From: Pseudomonas sp. UBA1879
GTDB taxonomy: Bacteria; Pseudomonadota; Gammaproteobacteria; Pseudomonadales; Pseudomonadaceae
DNA: 64,000 bases
Reading direction: 5' to 3'
Assembly (NCBI RefSeq): GCF_002338065.1
Contig: NZ_DDHJ01000015.1
Location: forward strand, 320,271-384,270
The notes beneath the pieces are model-generated. The model had not been told where the DNA came from, did no database searches, and worked only from the letters and a program-made list of their open reading frames with translations. How positions within the stretch are numbered: position 1 is the first letter of the stretch; each line of letters begins with the position of its first letter. Positions 19,001-27,164 of the stretch are shown one piece after another. The translations under genes were made by a program, and so were the position numbers.

Positions 19001-19178
19001 CCTGATGTTTGCCACCGGCTCCGGCGCCGAACTGCGCCAACCGCTGGGTCTGGTCATGGTCGGCGGGTTGCTGGTCAGCCAAGTGCTCACGCTGTTCACC
19101 ACGCCGGTCATCTACCTGTATTTCGATCGGTTGGGGCGCCGGTTTCGGCGTTCGGGGAAGCATGAGGTGGAAGCGTGA
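16083..19178 (+). CDS. muxB: RND efflux pump MuxB/MdtB
   Basis: A 1031-residue RND transporter with twelve predicted membrane helices and two large periplasmic loops. It is one half of the MuxB-MuxC heteromeric pump. The TM4 proton-relay region reads FVVDDAIVMLENISRH, with the paired aspartates found in AcrB, and the TM10 lysine lies in GIVKKNAIMMIDFAL. The opening NLSRLFILRPVATTLSMLA is typical of MdtB. Start ATG overlaps the muxA stop (ATGA). Unlike the other junctions in this operon, the gap to muxC is 181 bp and filled with repeats. Confidence 0.94.
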   Translation: MNLSRLFILRPVATTLSMLAIVLAGLIAYTLLPVSALPQVDYPTIRVMTLYPGASPQVMTSAVTAPLERQFGQMPGLTQMASTSSGGASVITLRFSLDINMDVAEQEVQAAINAATNLLPNDLPAPPTYNKVNPADTPVLTLAITSKTMLLPKLNDLVDTRMAQKISQISGVGMVTIAGGQRQAVRIKVNPDALAANGLNLSDVRTLVSASNVNTPKGNFDGPTRVSMLDANDQLKSPEEYANLILAYNNGGPLRLKDVAQIVDGAENERLAAWANENQAVLLNIQRQPGANVIEVVDRIKALLPSITSNLPAGLEVVVLTDRTQTIRASVSDVQHELLISIVLVVLVTFLFLRRFSATIIPSVAVPLSLVGTFGVMYLAGFSVNNLTLMAMTIATGFVVDDAIVMLENISRHLEEGETPLQAALKGARQIGFTLVSLTVSLIAVLIPLLFMADVVGRLFREFAITLAVAILISLVVSLTLTPMMCARLLKREPKEEEQGRFYRASGVWIDWLIEAYGRKLQWVLKHQPITLLIAIATLGVTVLLYLAVPKGFFPVQDTGVIQGISEAPQSVSFAAMSERQQALAKIILQDPAVASLSSYIGVDGDNATLNSGRMLINLKPHAERDLSATEVIQRLQPEVDQLSDIRLFMQPVQDLTIEDRVSRTQYQFSMSSPDAELLALWSGKLGEALAQRPELTDVASDLQDKGLQVYLNIDRDAASRLGVTVATITDALYDAFGQRQISTIYTQASQYRVVLQAAAGSELGPQALEQIHVKTTDGGQVKLSSLAKVEQRQAQLAIAHIGQFPAVMMSFNLAPGVALGQAVEVIEQVQKDIGMPIGVQTEFQGAAEAFQASLSSTLLLVLAAVVTMYIVLGVLYESYIHPITILSTLPSAAIGALLALILSGNDLGMIAIIGIILLIGIVKKNAIMMIDFALDAERNRGVDPQTAIYEAALLRFRPILMTTLAALFGAIPLMFATGSGAELRQPLGLVMVGGLLVSQVLTLFTTPVIYLYFDRLGRRFRRSGKHEVEA

Positions 19179-19185
19179 GCTACGA

Positions 19186-19345
19186 GCCTCAAGCTACAAG
19201 CGGCAAGCTGATTGGCGGCGCGGCTTCTGCTTGCCGCTCGTTTCTCGACATTCGTCGCTGCGATAGCGATGGCCGCGAGTTTCAAGCTCCAAGCCTCGAG
19301 CTGATCGACGCCAAGGCTTCTGCTTGTAGCTTGCCGCTCAAAACT
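19186..19345. repeat. Short-unit inverted/direct repeats in the muxB-muxC spacer
   Basis: The spacer is built from copies and inverted copies of a unit of about 14 nt resembling AGCTACAAGCGGCA: aagctacaagcggcaagc at 19191-19208, cttctgcttgccgctcg near 19222, aagctccaagcctcgagct near 19284, and cttctgcttgtagcttgccg near 19318. The copies can pair as a hairpin about 130 nt long. Repeats of this AGCTxCAAGCxGCAAGC type are scattered in Pseudomonas genomes. Its presence inside an otherwise tightly packed operon points to insertion or expansion there. No ORF is present. Confidence 0.6.
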
Positions 19346-19359
19346 CGGAGCTGCTTCTA

Positions 19360-22300
19360 GTGAACCTGTCAGCGCCTTTCATTCGCCGGCCGGTGGCGAC
19401 GATTCTGTTGAGCCTGGCGATCATGCTGCTGGGAGGCATGAGTTTTAACCTGTTGCCAGTGTCACCGCTGCCGAATATGGATTTCCCGGTGATCGTGGTC
19501 ACGGCCTCGTTGCCCGGTGCCAGCCCGGAGATCATGGCGTCCAGCGTGGCCACGCCGCTCGAACGTTCACTGGGCACGATTGCCGGGATGAACACCATGA
19601 GCAGCCGGTCGAGTCAGGGCACCACGCGGATCATTCTGCAGTTCGACATGGACCGCGACATCAACGGGGCGGCCCGTGAGGTTCAGGCGGCGATCAACGC
19701 CTCCCGCAGCCTGCTGCCCAGCGGGATGCGCAGCATGCCGACGTACAAAAAGGTCAACCCGTCTCAGGCGCCGATCATGGTGTTGTCGCTGACCTCCGAC
19801 GTGCTGGAAAAAGGCGAGCTGTACGACCTGGCCTCGACGATTCTGTCCCAGAGCCTGTCGCAGGTAAACGGCGTGGGCGAGGTGCAGATTGGCGGCAGTT
19901 CGCTGCCAGCTGTGCGGGTCGAGCTGGAGCCCAAGCTGCTCGAGCAATACGCCGTGTCGCTGGACGAAGTGCGTACGACCATTGCCAACGCGAACGTACG
20001 GCGCCCGAAAGGCTCGGTGGAGAACGCCGAACACAACTGGCAGGTGCAGGCCAACGATCAACTGGAAAAGGCCAAGGACTACGGTCCGCTGGTGATCCGC
20101 TATCAGAACGGCGCGGCGCTGCGCCTCAAGGACGTGGCTCGGGTACGGGACTCCGTCGAGGACAGGTACAACAGCGGGTTCTTCAACGACAAATCGGCAG
20201 TGCTGCTGGTGATCAACCGGCAGGCTGGGGCGAACATCATCGAAACGGTCGCCGCGATCAAGGCGCAACTGCCTGCGCTTCAGGCCGTCCTCCCCGCCAG
20301 CGTCAAGCTGGACCTGGCCATGGATCGCTCGCCGGTGATCAAAGCCACGCTGCACGAAGCGGAAATGACCCTGCTGATCGCCGTGGTGCTGGTGATCATG
20401 GTGGTGTTCCTGTTCCTCGGCAATTTCCGCGCCTCGCTGATTCCGACCCTGGCCGTGCCGGTGTCGCTGGTGGGTACGTTCGCGATCATGTACCTGTACG
20501 GTTTCTCGCTGAACAACCTGTCGCTGATGGCCTTGATCCTGGCCACGGGGCTGGTGGTGGACGACGCCATCGTAGTGCTGGAGAACATTTCCCGGCACAT
20601 CGACGAGGGCGTGCCACCGATGCAGGCGGCGTATCGCGGGGCGCAGGAGGTCGGCTTCACATTGCTGTCGATGAACGTGTCGCTGGTGGCGGTGTTCATT
20701 TCGATCCTGTTCATGGGCGGATTGGTGGAGAGCCTGTTTCGCGAGTTTTCCATCACGCTGTCGGCGTCGATCATCGTGTCGCTGGTGGTTTCCCTGAGCC
20801 TGACGCCGATGCTCTGCGCCCGTTGGCTCAAGCCCCACGTGCCCGGCACGGAAAACCGCTTGCAGCGCTGGAGCCAGCGGGTCAACGACCGCATGGTCGC
20901 CGCGTACGACCGCAGCCTGGGCTGGGCCTTGCGTCACCGGCGTCTGACCTTGCTGACGCTGCTGATTACCATTGGCGTCAATATTGCCCTGTACGTGGTG
21001 GTGCCGAAGACCTTCTTGCCGCAGCAGGACACTGGCCAGCTCATCGGTTTCGTGCGAGGCGATGACGGCCTGTCGTTCTCGGTCATGCAGCCGAAGCTCG
21101 ACGTGTTTCGCGCCGCGCTGCTCAAAGACCCTGCCGTGGAGAGCGTGGCCGGGTTCATCGGTGGCAACGGCGGCACGGGCAACGCCTTTATCATCGTGCG
21201 CCTCAAGCCGATTTCCGAACGCAAGCTCGGCGCCGAACAAGTGGTGGAGCGGTTGCGCAAGGAAATGCCGCTGGTGCCCGGCGGCCGCCTGTTTTTGCAG
21301 CCCGACCAGGACCTGCAACTGGGGGGCGGGCGTGAACAGACCACCTCGCAATACCAGTACATCCTGCAAAGCGGTGACCTCGAAAGCCTGCGCACGTGGT
21401 ACCCGAAGGTCGCTGCCGCATTCAAGTCGCTCAAGGAGCTGACGGCGATCGACGCCCGCGACGGCGGCGGTACGCAGCAGGTGACCCTGATCGTCGACCG
21501 CGACGCCGCGAAGCGTCTGGGTATCGACATGAATACCATCACCACCGTGCTGAACAACGCCTACAGTCAGCGGCAGATTTCCACCATTTACGACCCGCTC
21601 AACCAATACCGGGTGGTGATGGAGATCAACCCCAAATACGCGCTGGACCCCATCACGCTGGAGCAGGTGCAAGTGATCACGGCCGATGGCGCCCGCGTGC
21701 CGTTGTCGACCCTTGCCCACTACGAGCGCACGTTGGAAGACGACCGGGTCAGCCACGACGGCCAGTTCGCCTCGGAAAGCATTTCCTTCGACCTCGCTGA
21801 CGGCGTCAGCCTTGACGACGCCAACGCCGCCATTGAGCGCACGGTGGCGGCATTGGGCTTGCCGGAAGACGTGATCGCCAAGATGGCAGGGACGGCGGAT
21901 GCGTTCGCCGCGACCCAGAAAAGTCAGCCGTGGATGATCCTCGGCGCGCTGGTGGCGGTGTACCTGGTGCTGGGCATTTTGTACGAAAGCTACGTGCACC
22001 CGCTGACGATCCTGTCCACGCTGCCGTCGGCGGGGGTAGGGGCGCTGTTGAGCATCTACCTGACCGGCGGGCAGTTCAGCCTGATTTCGCTGCTGGGTCT
22101 GTTCCTGTTGATCGGCGTGGTGAAAAAGAACGCCATCCTGATGATCGACCTCGCCCTGCAACTGGAGCGGGGCAGCGGCATGACGCCCATGGAGTCGATC
22201 CGTAACGCCTGCCTGCAACGGTTGCGGCCGATTCTGATGACCACGCTGGCCGCCATTCTTGGCGCCGTGCCGTTGCTGCTCAGCAGTGCCGAAGGCGCCG

Positions 22301-22467
22301 AAATGCGCAGACCGCTGGGTCTGACCATCATTGGCGGCCTGATCCTGAGCCAGATTCTCACGCTGTACACCACGCCTGTGGTTTACCTTTACCTCGACCG
22401 TCTGCGTCACCGCGTCAATAAATGGCGCGGCGTGCGGACGGATGCTGCCCTGGATACGCCGCTATGA
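19360..22467 (+). CDS. muxC: RND efflux pump MuxC/MdtC
   Basis: A 1035-residue RND transporter, partner of MuxB. It begins with GTG at 19360 (NLSAPFIRRPVATILLSLAI follows), with GGAG about 11 nt ahead. The TM4 relay reads LVVDDAIVVLENISRH, the TM10 lysine lies in GVVKKNAILMIDLAL, and the domain order is that of MdtC. The C-terminus extends past the last helix and its stop overlaps opmB by four bases. The 181-bp repeat-rich gap before it could reduce coupling with muxB, so MuxB:MuxC stoichiometry may differ from species lacking the insert (inference). Confidence 0.94.
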   Translation: MNLSAPFIRRPVATILLSLAIMLLGGMSFNLLPVSPLPNMDFPVIVVTASLPGASPEIMASSVATPLERSLGTIAGMNTMSSRSSQGTTRIILQFDMDRDINGAAREVQAAINASRSLLPSGMRSMPTYKKVNPSQAPIMVLSLTSDVLEKGELYDLASTILSQSLSQVNGVGEVQIGGSSLPAVRVELEPKLLEQYAVSLDEVRTTIANANVRRPKGSVENAEHNWQVQANDQLEKAKDYGPLVIRYQNGAALRLKDVARVRDSVEDRYNSGFFNDKSAVLLVINRQAGANIIETVAAIKAQLPALQAVLPASVKLDLAMDRSPVIKATLHEAEMTLLIAVVLVIMVVFLFLGNFRASLIPTLAVPVSLVGTFAIMYLYGFSLNNLSLMALILATGLVVDDAIVVLENISRHIDEGVPPMQAAYRGAQEVGFTLLSMNVSLVAVFISILFMGGLVESLFREFSITLSASIIVSLVVSLSLTPMLCARWLKPHVPGTENRLQRWSQRVNDRMVAAYDRSLGWALRHRRLTLLTLLITIGVNIALYVVVPKTFLPQQDTGQLIGFVRGDDGLSFSVMQPKLDVFRAALLKDPAVESVAGFIGGNGGTGNAFIIVRLKPISERKLGAEQVVERLRKEMPLVPGGRLFLQPDQDLQLGGGREQTTSQYQYILQSGDLESLRTWYPKVAAAFKSLKELTAIDARDGGGTQQVTLIVDRDAAKRLGIDMNTITTVLNNAYSQRQISTIYDPLNQYRVVMEINPKYALDPITLEQVQVITADGARVPLSTLAHYERTLEDDRVSHDGQFASESISFDLADGVSLDDANAAIERTVAALGLPEDVIAKMAGTADAFAATQKSQPWMILGALVAVYLVLGILYESYVHPLTILSTLPSAGVGALLSIYLTGGQFSLISLLGLFLLIGVVKKNAILMIDLALQLERGSGMTPMESIRNACLQRLRPILMTTLAAILGAVPLLLSSAEGAEMRRPLGLTIIGGLILSQILTLYTTPVVYLYLDRLRHRVNKWRGVRTDAALDTPL

Positions 22468-23954
22468 CCCTTCGCCAGACCCTTTCCTTCCAGCAGCGGA
22501 CGTTGCCCGCGCGGCGCTTGTTCACCGTCAGCCTGTGCGCGCTGCTGCTCAGCGCTTGCGCCGTCGGGCCGGATTACCAGAAACCCGACGTCACCACGCC
22601 CGCGCACTTCAAACAGGCCGAAGGCTGGAGCCAGGCCAACCCCAGCGATGCCATCGCGCGCGGCGCCTGGTGGGAAATCTACGGCGACGCTCAACTCAAC
22701 GGCCTGGTGGAAAGGCTCAACACCTCCAATCAGACCGTCGCCCAATACGAAGCGCAATACCGCCAGGCTGAAGCGCTGGTGCGCAGCGCGCGGGGGGCGT
22801 TTTTCCCGACTCTGGACCTGACCACCAGCAAGAACCGTTCGAGCCAGGGCACCGGCAGCAGCAGCTCCAGCCTCAGCAGTTCCAGCAGCGGGATTCGCGA
22901 CACCTATAACGCGCAACTGGGCGTCAGTTGGGAAGCCGACATCTGGGGCAAACTGCGGCGGGGCTTGGAAGCCGACAAGGCCAGCGCCCAGGCCAGCCTC
23001 GCCGACCTGGCGTCGATGCAGCTGAGCCTTCAGTCGCAATTGGTGCAGAACTACCTGCAATTGCGGGTGATCGACGAACAGAAGCGCTTGCTGGAATCAA
23101 CCGTTGAAACCTACGAGCGCTCGCTCAAACTGACCCAGAACCAATACCGCGCCGGCATTTCCGGACGTGACGCCATCGCTCAGGCGCAGACGCAGCTGAA
23201 AGGCACCCAGGCCGACCTCATTGATCTCGCCTGGCAGCGGGCTCAATTCGAGAGCGCGATCGCGGTGTTGATGGGCCAAGCCCCGGCGGATTTCAGCCTG
23301 GCACCGACCACGACGATTCCGACGCTGCCGCAGATCCCCGCGCAATTGCCTTCGCAGTTGCTCGAGCGTCGCCCGGACATTGCTGCCGCCGAGCGGTCGG
23401 TGATGGCGGCCAACGCCAATATCGGCGTGGCCAAGGCCGCGTACTACCCCGACCTGACCCTGAGCATGAACGGCGGTTACAGCAGCAGCACGTTCAGCAA
23501 CTGGATCACCTTGCCCAACCGCTTCTGGTCGGTGGGGCCGCAGCTGGCCATGACGCTCTTCGACGGCGGCCAGCGTGGCGCCGAGGTCGACCGCACCGAG
23601 GCCGTCTACGATCAGACTGTCGCCCAATACCGCCAGACGGTGCTGGACGGCTTCAAGGAAGTCGAGGACTACATGGCGCAGTTGCGGGTCTACGAACAGG
23701 AGGCGCGCGTGCGTGCCGAGGCGCTGCAGGCCGCTCGGGATTCACTGCGCCTGACCAGCAACCAGTACAAGGCCGGACTGATTGGCTACCTCGATGTGGT
23801 CAACGTGCAAACCACGGCGCTCAGCAATGAACGCAGCGTGCTCAACGTGTTGCAGAGCCGGTTGATCGCCAGCGTGCAATTGATCGCGGCCCTGGGCGGC
23901 GGGTGGAACGCCGAGACCGGCTTGTCGCGGGACTCGGCGATTAGCCGACGCTGA
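22464..23954 (+). CDS. opmB: Outer-membrane efflux lipoprotein OpmB (TolC/NodT family)
   Basis: A 496-residue outer-membrane channel of the OprM/NodT family. A lipoprotein signal peptide ends in LLLSAC, so C32 would be lipidated, and VGPDYQKP follows immediately, the family signature. Two OEP repeats follow, the second containing RRPDIAAAERSVMAANANIG. ATG 22464 overlaps the muxC stop (ATGA). It closes the tripartite pump. The following 126 bp hold no clear terminator. Confidence 0.94.
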   Translation: MTLRQTLSFQQRTLPARRLFTVSLCALLLSACAVGPDYQKPDVTTPAHFKQAEGWSQANPSDAIARGAWWEIYGDAQLNGLVERLNTSNQTVAQYEAQYRQAEALVRSARGAFFPTLDLTTSKNRSSQGTGSSSSSLSSSSSGIRDTYNAQLGVSWEADIWGKLRRGLEADKASAQASLADLASMQLSLQSQLVQNYLQLRVIDEQKRLLESTVETYERSLKLTQNQYRAGISGRDAIAQAQTQLKGTQADLIDLAWQRAQFESAIAVLMGQAPADFSLAPTTTIPTLPQIPAQLPSQLLERRPDIAAAERSVMAANANIGVAKAAYYPDLTLSMNGGYSSSTFSNWITLPNRFWSVGPQLAMTLFDGGQRGAEVDRTEAVYDQTVAQYRQTVLDGFKEVEDYMAQLRVYEQEARVRAEALQAARDSLRLTSNQYKAGLIGYLDVVNVQTTALSNERSVLNVLQSRLIASVQLIAALGGGWNAETGLSRDSAISRR

Positions 23955-24080
23955 GTCACGCTTTCATGGCTGATTGCCATTATTTCGACCGGCTGTGGGG
24001 ATTTTTACGCGGATTCCGGTAGAATTGCGCCGAATTCTTGGGGCTGCCTGGCCCTTGCCGTTGAATTTCGAGTCGCGCCC

Positions 24081-26170
24081 ATGTTGATTGGCCATTACAC
24101 CTTTTCGCTGGTTCTGGTTTCCGTTCTGGTGGCGATCCTGGCGTCCTACACGGCGCTGGATCTCGCCGGTCGCATTGCCACGGCAAAAGGCAGGGCGAAG
24201 CTGCTGTGGATTCTCGGTGGCGCGTTGTCCTTGGGCATCGGCATCTGGTCGATGCACTTCATCGGCATGCTGGCATTCAAGCTGCCCATCGAGCTGGGTT
24301 TTGACCTGACGCTCACGATGTTGTCCCTGTTGGTGGCGGTGTTGTCTTCTGCCTTCGCGCTGTGGCTGGTCAGTCATGAGCGGGTGCCGCTGCTGCAGGT
24401 CCTGTTCGGCGCGCTGGCCATGGGTGTCGGCATCAGCACCATGCATTACACCGGCATGGCTGCTCTGCGCATGCAACCGGGCATCGACTACGACCCGACG
24501 CTGTTCGTCGCCTCCTTGCTCATCGCAGGCACTGCGTCCGGTGCAGCGCTATGGATCGCCATCCGCTTGCGTCGGCAAACCCCTTATGTACGTTTGCTAC
24601 GGGGTGGGGCGGCGGTGGTGATGGGCTTCGCCATTGTCGGCATGCATTACACCGGCATGGCCGCGGCCAATTTCGCTGAAGGCAGCTATTGCGGCGCCGT
24701 GACCACAGGCCTGCGCACTGACGGGCTGGACAAACTGGTGCTGATCGTCACCCTTGCGGTACTGGCCATCACCCTGCTGACGTCAGTGCTCGATACGCGG
24801 CTCGAAGCGCGCACCGCTCAACTCGCGCACTCTCTGAGCGAAGCCAACCGCGAACTGATCCAACTGGCACTGCACGATACGCTGACCGGCCTGCCGAACC
24901 GGATTCTGCTGGCCGATCGTATCGAACAGGCCATGCGTAAAGTGGATTCGCAAGGTGGCCTGTTCGCCCTGATGTTCATGGACCTGGACGGCTTCAAACC
25001 GGTGAACGATGCCTATGGGCATCACGTAGGCGACCAATTGTTGCGCGACGTGGCGCTGCGCATGCGTGAGAACTTCCACCGTCACGACACCCTGGCGCGC
25101 ATCGGCGGCGACGAGTTCGTGCTGCTGGTGGAGCTTGAAGACGTGGACGACGCCACCACGGTGGCGTCGCGGCAGGTGAGTCTGGTGAACAAGCCATTCA
25201 GCGTGCAAGACCACGACCTGCAAGTGACGGTGAGCATCGGCATCAGCCTGTACCCCGGCAAGGGTCGCACGCAGCAGGAATTGCTGATGAACGCCGACGC
25301 CGCCATGTACCACGCGAAAAGCGCGGGCAAGAACGGCTACAGCTTCTTCGATGCGTCGATGAACACCAATGCGCGCAATCAATTGCAGCTGTTGCAAGAC
25401 CTGCGCATCGGCTGCGTGAAGGGCAGTTCTGCCTGCATTACCAACCCAAATTCGAAGCCGGATCCTGCGCGCCGGTCGGGGCCGAAGCGCTGGTGCGCTG
25501 GAATCACCCCGAGCAGGGTTTGTTGATGCCGGACGCGTTCATCGGGCTGGCAGAACGGACCGGGCTGATCATCAACCTCGGCGAATGGGTGCTGAATGAG
25601 GCCTGCCGGCAGATGCGGGTCTGGTATGACGGTGGGTACACTCGCTGGCGCATTGCGGTCAATCTGTCAGCCTTGCAGTTCAGTCACGCCGGGCTGGTGA
25701 ACAGTGTCGCCCGTTCGCTCGCCGCCCACGGATTGCCTGCCAACTGCCTGACGCTGGAGATCACCGAAACCACGGCCATGAATGACGCCGATGCCAGCCT
25801 GTCGGTGCTGCAAAAGTTGGCCGACATGGGGGTCGATATTTCCATCGATGATTTCGGTACGGGTTACTCCAGCCTCATGTACCTCAAGCGACTGCCTGCC
25901 AACGAGCTGAAAATAGATCGGGGCTTTGTGCGCGAACTGGAACACGACAGCGACGACGCGGCGATCGTCTCGGCCATCGTGGCACTAGGGCAGGCGTTGA
26001 ATCTGCGGATCGTCGCCGAAGGGGTGGAAACCCCGAACCAACAGCATTTCCTGACCGAACTGGGGTGCAACGCCTTGCAGGGCTACTTGCTGGGCATTCC
26101 GCTGCCCGCAGAGCGTTTCATGGCGGATATTGACGCGGCACAGAAACGCGTCGCCGAGAACACCGTTTGA
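24081..26170 (+). pseudogene. mucR: MHYT-GGDEF-EAL cyclic-di-GMP protein (MucR-like), frameshifted
   Basis: Two abutting frames make one MucR-like protein of about 696 codons. The first (24081 to stop 25526) has seven membrane helices carrying three MHYT motifs (MHFIGM near residue 58, then MHYTGM twice) and a GGDEF domain with intact GGDEF at 342-346. The second frame is open at the join and runs to 26170. It holds the EAL domain: EALVRW, EITETT, DDFGTGYSS, LKIDRGFV and AEGVET are all intact. Homology crosses frames at about 25408-25412, where CGCATCGGCTGCGTGAA reads RIG in one frame and LREGQFCLHYQPKF in the next, so one base is missing. As written, translation gives an MHYT-GGDEF protein with 40 wrong residues and no EAL. 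It could be a real mutation or a sequencing error. MucR of P. aeruginosa feeds c-di-GMP to alginate synthesis. Confidence 0.85.
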
Positions 26171-26272
26171 CGTTTCACGCTTGGCATAACACTGGGACGC
26201 CATGACCCACGGCATGCGCCGCCGCCACTGGCATACCCGGAATAAGATTGGCGCTTCGATTCGGACACACCC

Positions 26273-27019
26273 ATGGACAAAAACCTCCTCATCACTGGCG
26301 GCTCCCGAGGCATCGGCGCCGCCACGGCCGTTCTGGCAGCCTCGCAAGGTTACCGCGTGTGCATCAACTATCTGTCTGATCACGCCGCCGCCGAGCGCGT
26401 CTGCCATCAAATCCGTGAGTCCGGAGGGCACGCGATCGCGATTCAGGCGGATGTCAGCAACGAAGATGAAATCATCCGCCTGTTTGCCAAAGTGGACGCC
26501 GAGCTGGGGCGCGTCAGTGCCCTGGTGAACAACGCGGGCACCGTGGCCGAACAGTCACGGGTCGAACACATGTCGGAATTTCGCATGCTCAAGATCATGA
26601 TGAGCAACGTGGTCGGGCCCATGCTGTGCAGTAAACATGCGCTGCTGCGCATGCTGCCGCGTCACGGGGGGCGGGGTGGCAGCATCGTCAACGTGTCGTC
26701 CGTGGCGGCACGTCTGGGTTCGCCGGGCGAGTACGTCGATTACGCCGCGTCCAAAGGCGCGCTCGACACCTTCACCCTCGGCCTGGCCAAGGAAGTGGCG
26801 GGCGAGGGTGTGCGGGTCAATGCCGTACGGCCGGGGTACATCTTCACTGATTTCCATGCGCTCAGCGGCGACCCGCAACGGGTAAGCAAGCTGGAACCGA
26901 CCCTTCCCATGGGGCGCGGCGGCCTGGCCGACGAAGTCGCTGAGGCGATCGTCTGGTTGCTGTCGGACAAGGCGTCGTATTCCACCGGCACCTTCATTGA
27001 TTTGGGTGGAGGGCGCTGA
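26273..27019 (+). CDS. SDR-family oxidoreductase (YgfF-like)
   Basis: A 248-residue short-chain dehydrogenase with a complete classical active site: TGGSRGIG for the nucleotide, NNAG (about 87-90), Ser in VNVSSVAARLG, and YAASK as the Tyr-x3-Lys pair. The tail TGTFIDLGGGR is typical of the glucose-1-dehydrogenase/YgfF branch. It follows the mucR-like gene by 102 bp. Substrate unknown. Confidence 0.88.
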   Translation: MDKNLLITGGSRGIGAATAVLAASQGYRVCINYLSDHAAAERVCHQIRESGGHAIAIQADVSNEDEIIRLFAKVDAELGRVSALVNNAGTVAEQSRVEHMSEFRMLKIMMSNVVGPMLCSKHALLRMLPRHGGRGGSIVNVSSVAARLGSPGEYVDYAASKGALDTFTLGLAKEVAGEGVRVNAVRPGYIFTDFHALSGDPQRVSKLEPTLPMGRGGLADEVAEAIVWLLSDKASYSTGTFIDLGGGR

Positions 27020-27046
27020 AGTCGACTGAGCCGTCAGGGTATCCGG

Positions 27047-27140
27047 ACTGTGGGAGTGAGCAAGCTGACGGAGGGGGCAGGGCAATCGACGCGATGCTGT
27101 CTGCTACAACGTCTTGGTGAGCCAGCTCACTCCCACAGTA
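27047..27140. repeat. Palindromic repeat between convergent genes
   Basis: Arms actgtgggagtgagcaagct and gagccagctcactcccacag are near-perfect inverted copies separated by about 50 nt. The element sits between the ends of the SDR gene and the convergent MocR gene and could terminate transcription from both. It is the GTGGGAG-GAGC class common in Pseudomonas. Confidence 0.65.
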
Positions 27141-27164
27141 CGGTTGCGCACCCTGAAAGGTGTC

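Noticed and set aside
19567..22410. 947-codon open frame on the minus strand
   Set aside because: It is wholly antisense to muxC, whose homology is unmistakable. The frame is His/Gln/Arg-rich low-complexity sequence produced by GC-rich codon structure.
25493..26170. The EAL half as an independent stand-alone phosphodiesterase gene
   Set aside because: The frame is open and homologous upstream of this GTG as far as the shift, there is no ribosome site, and EALVRW straddles the supposed start.
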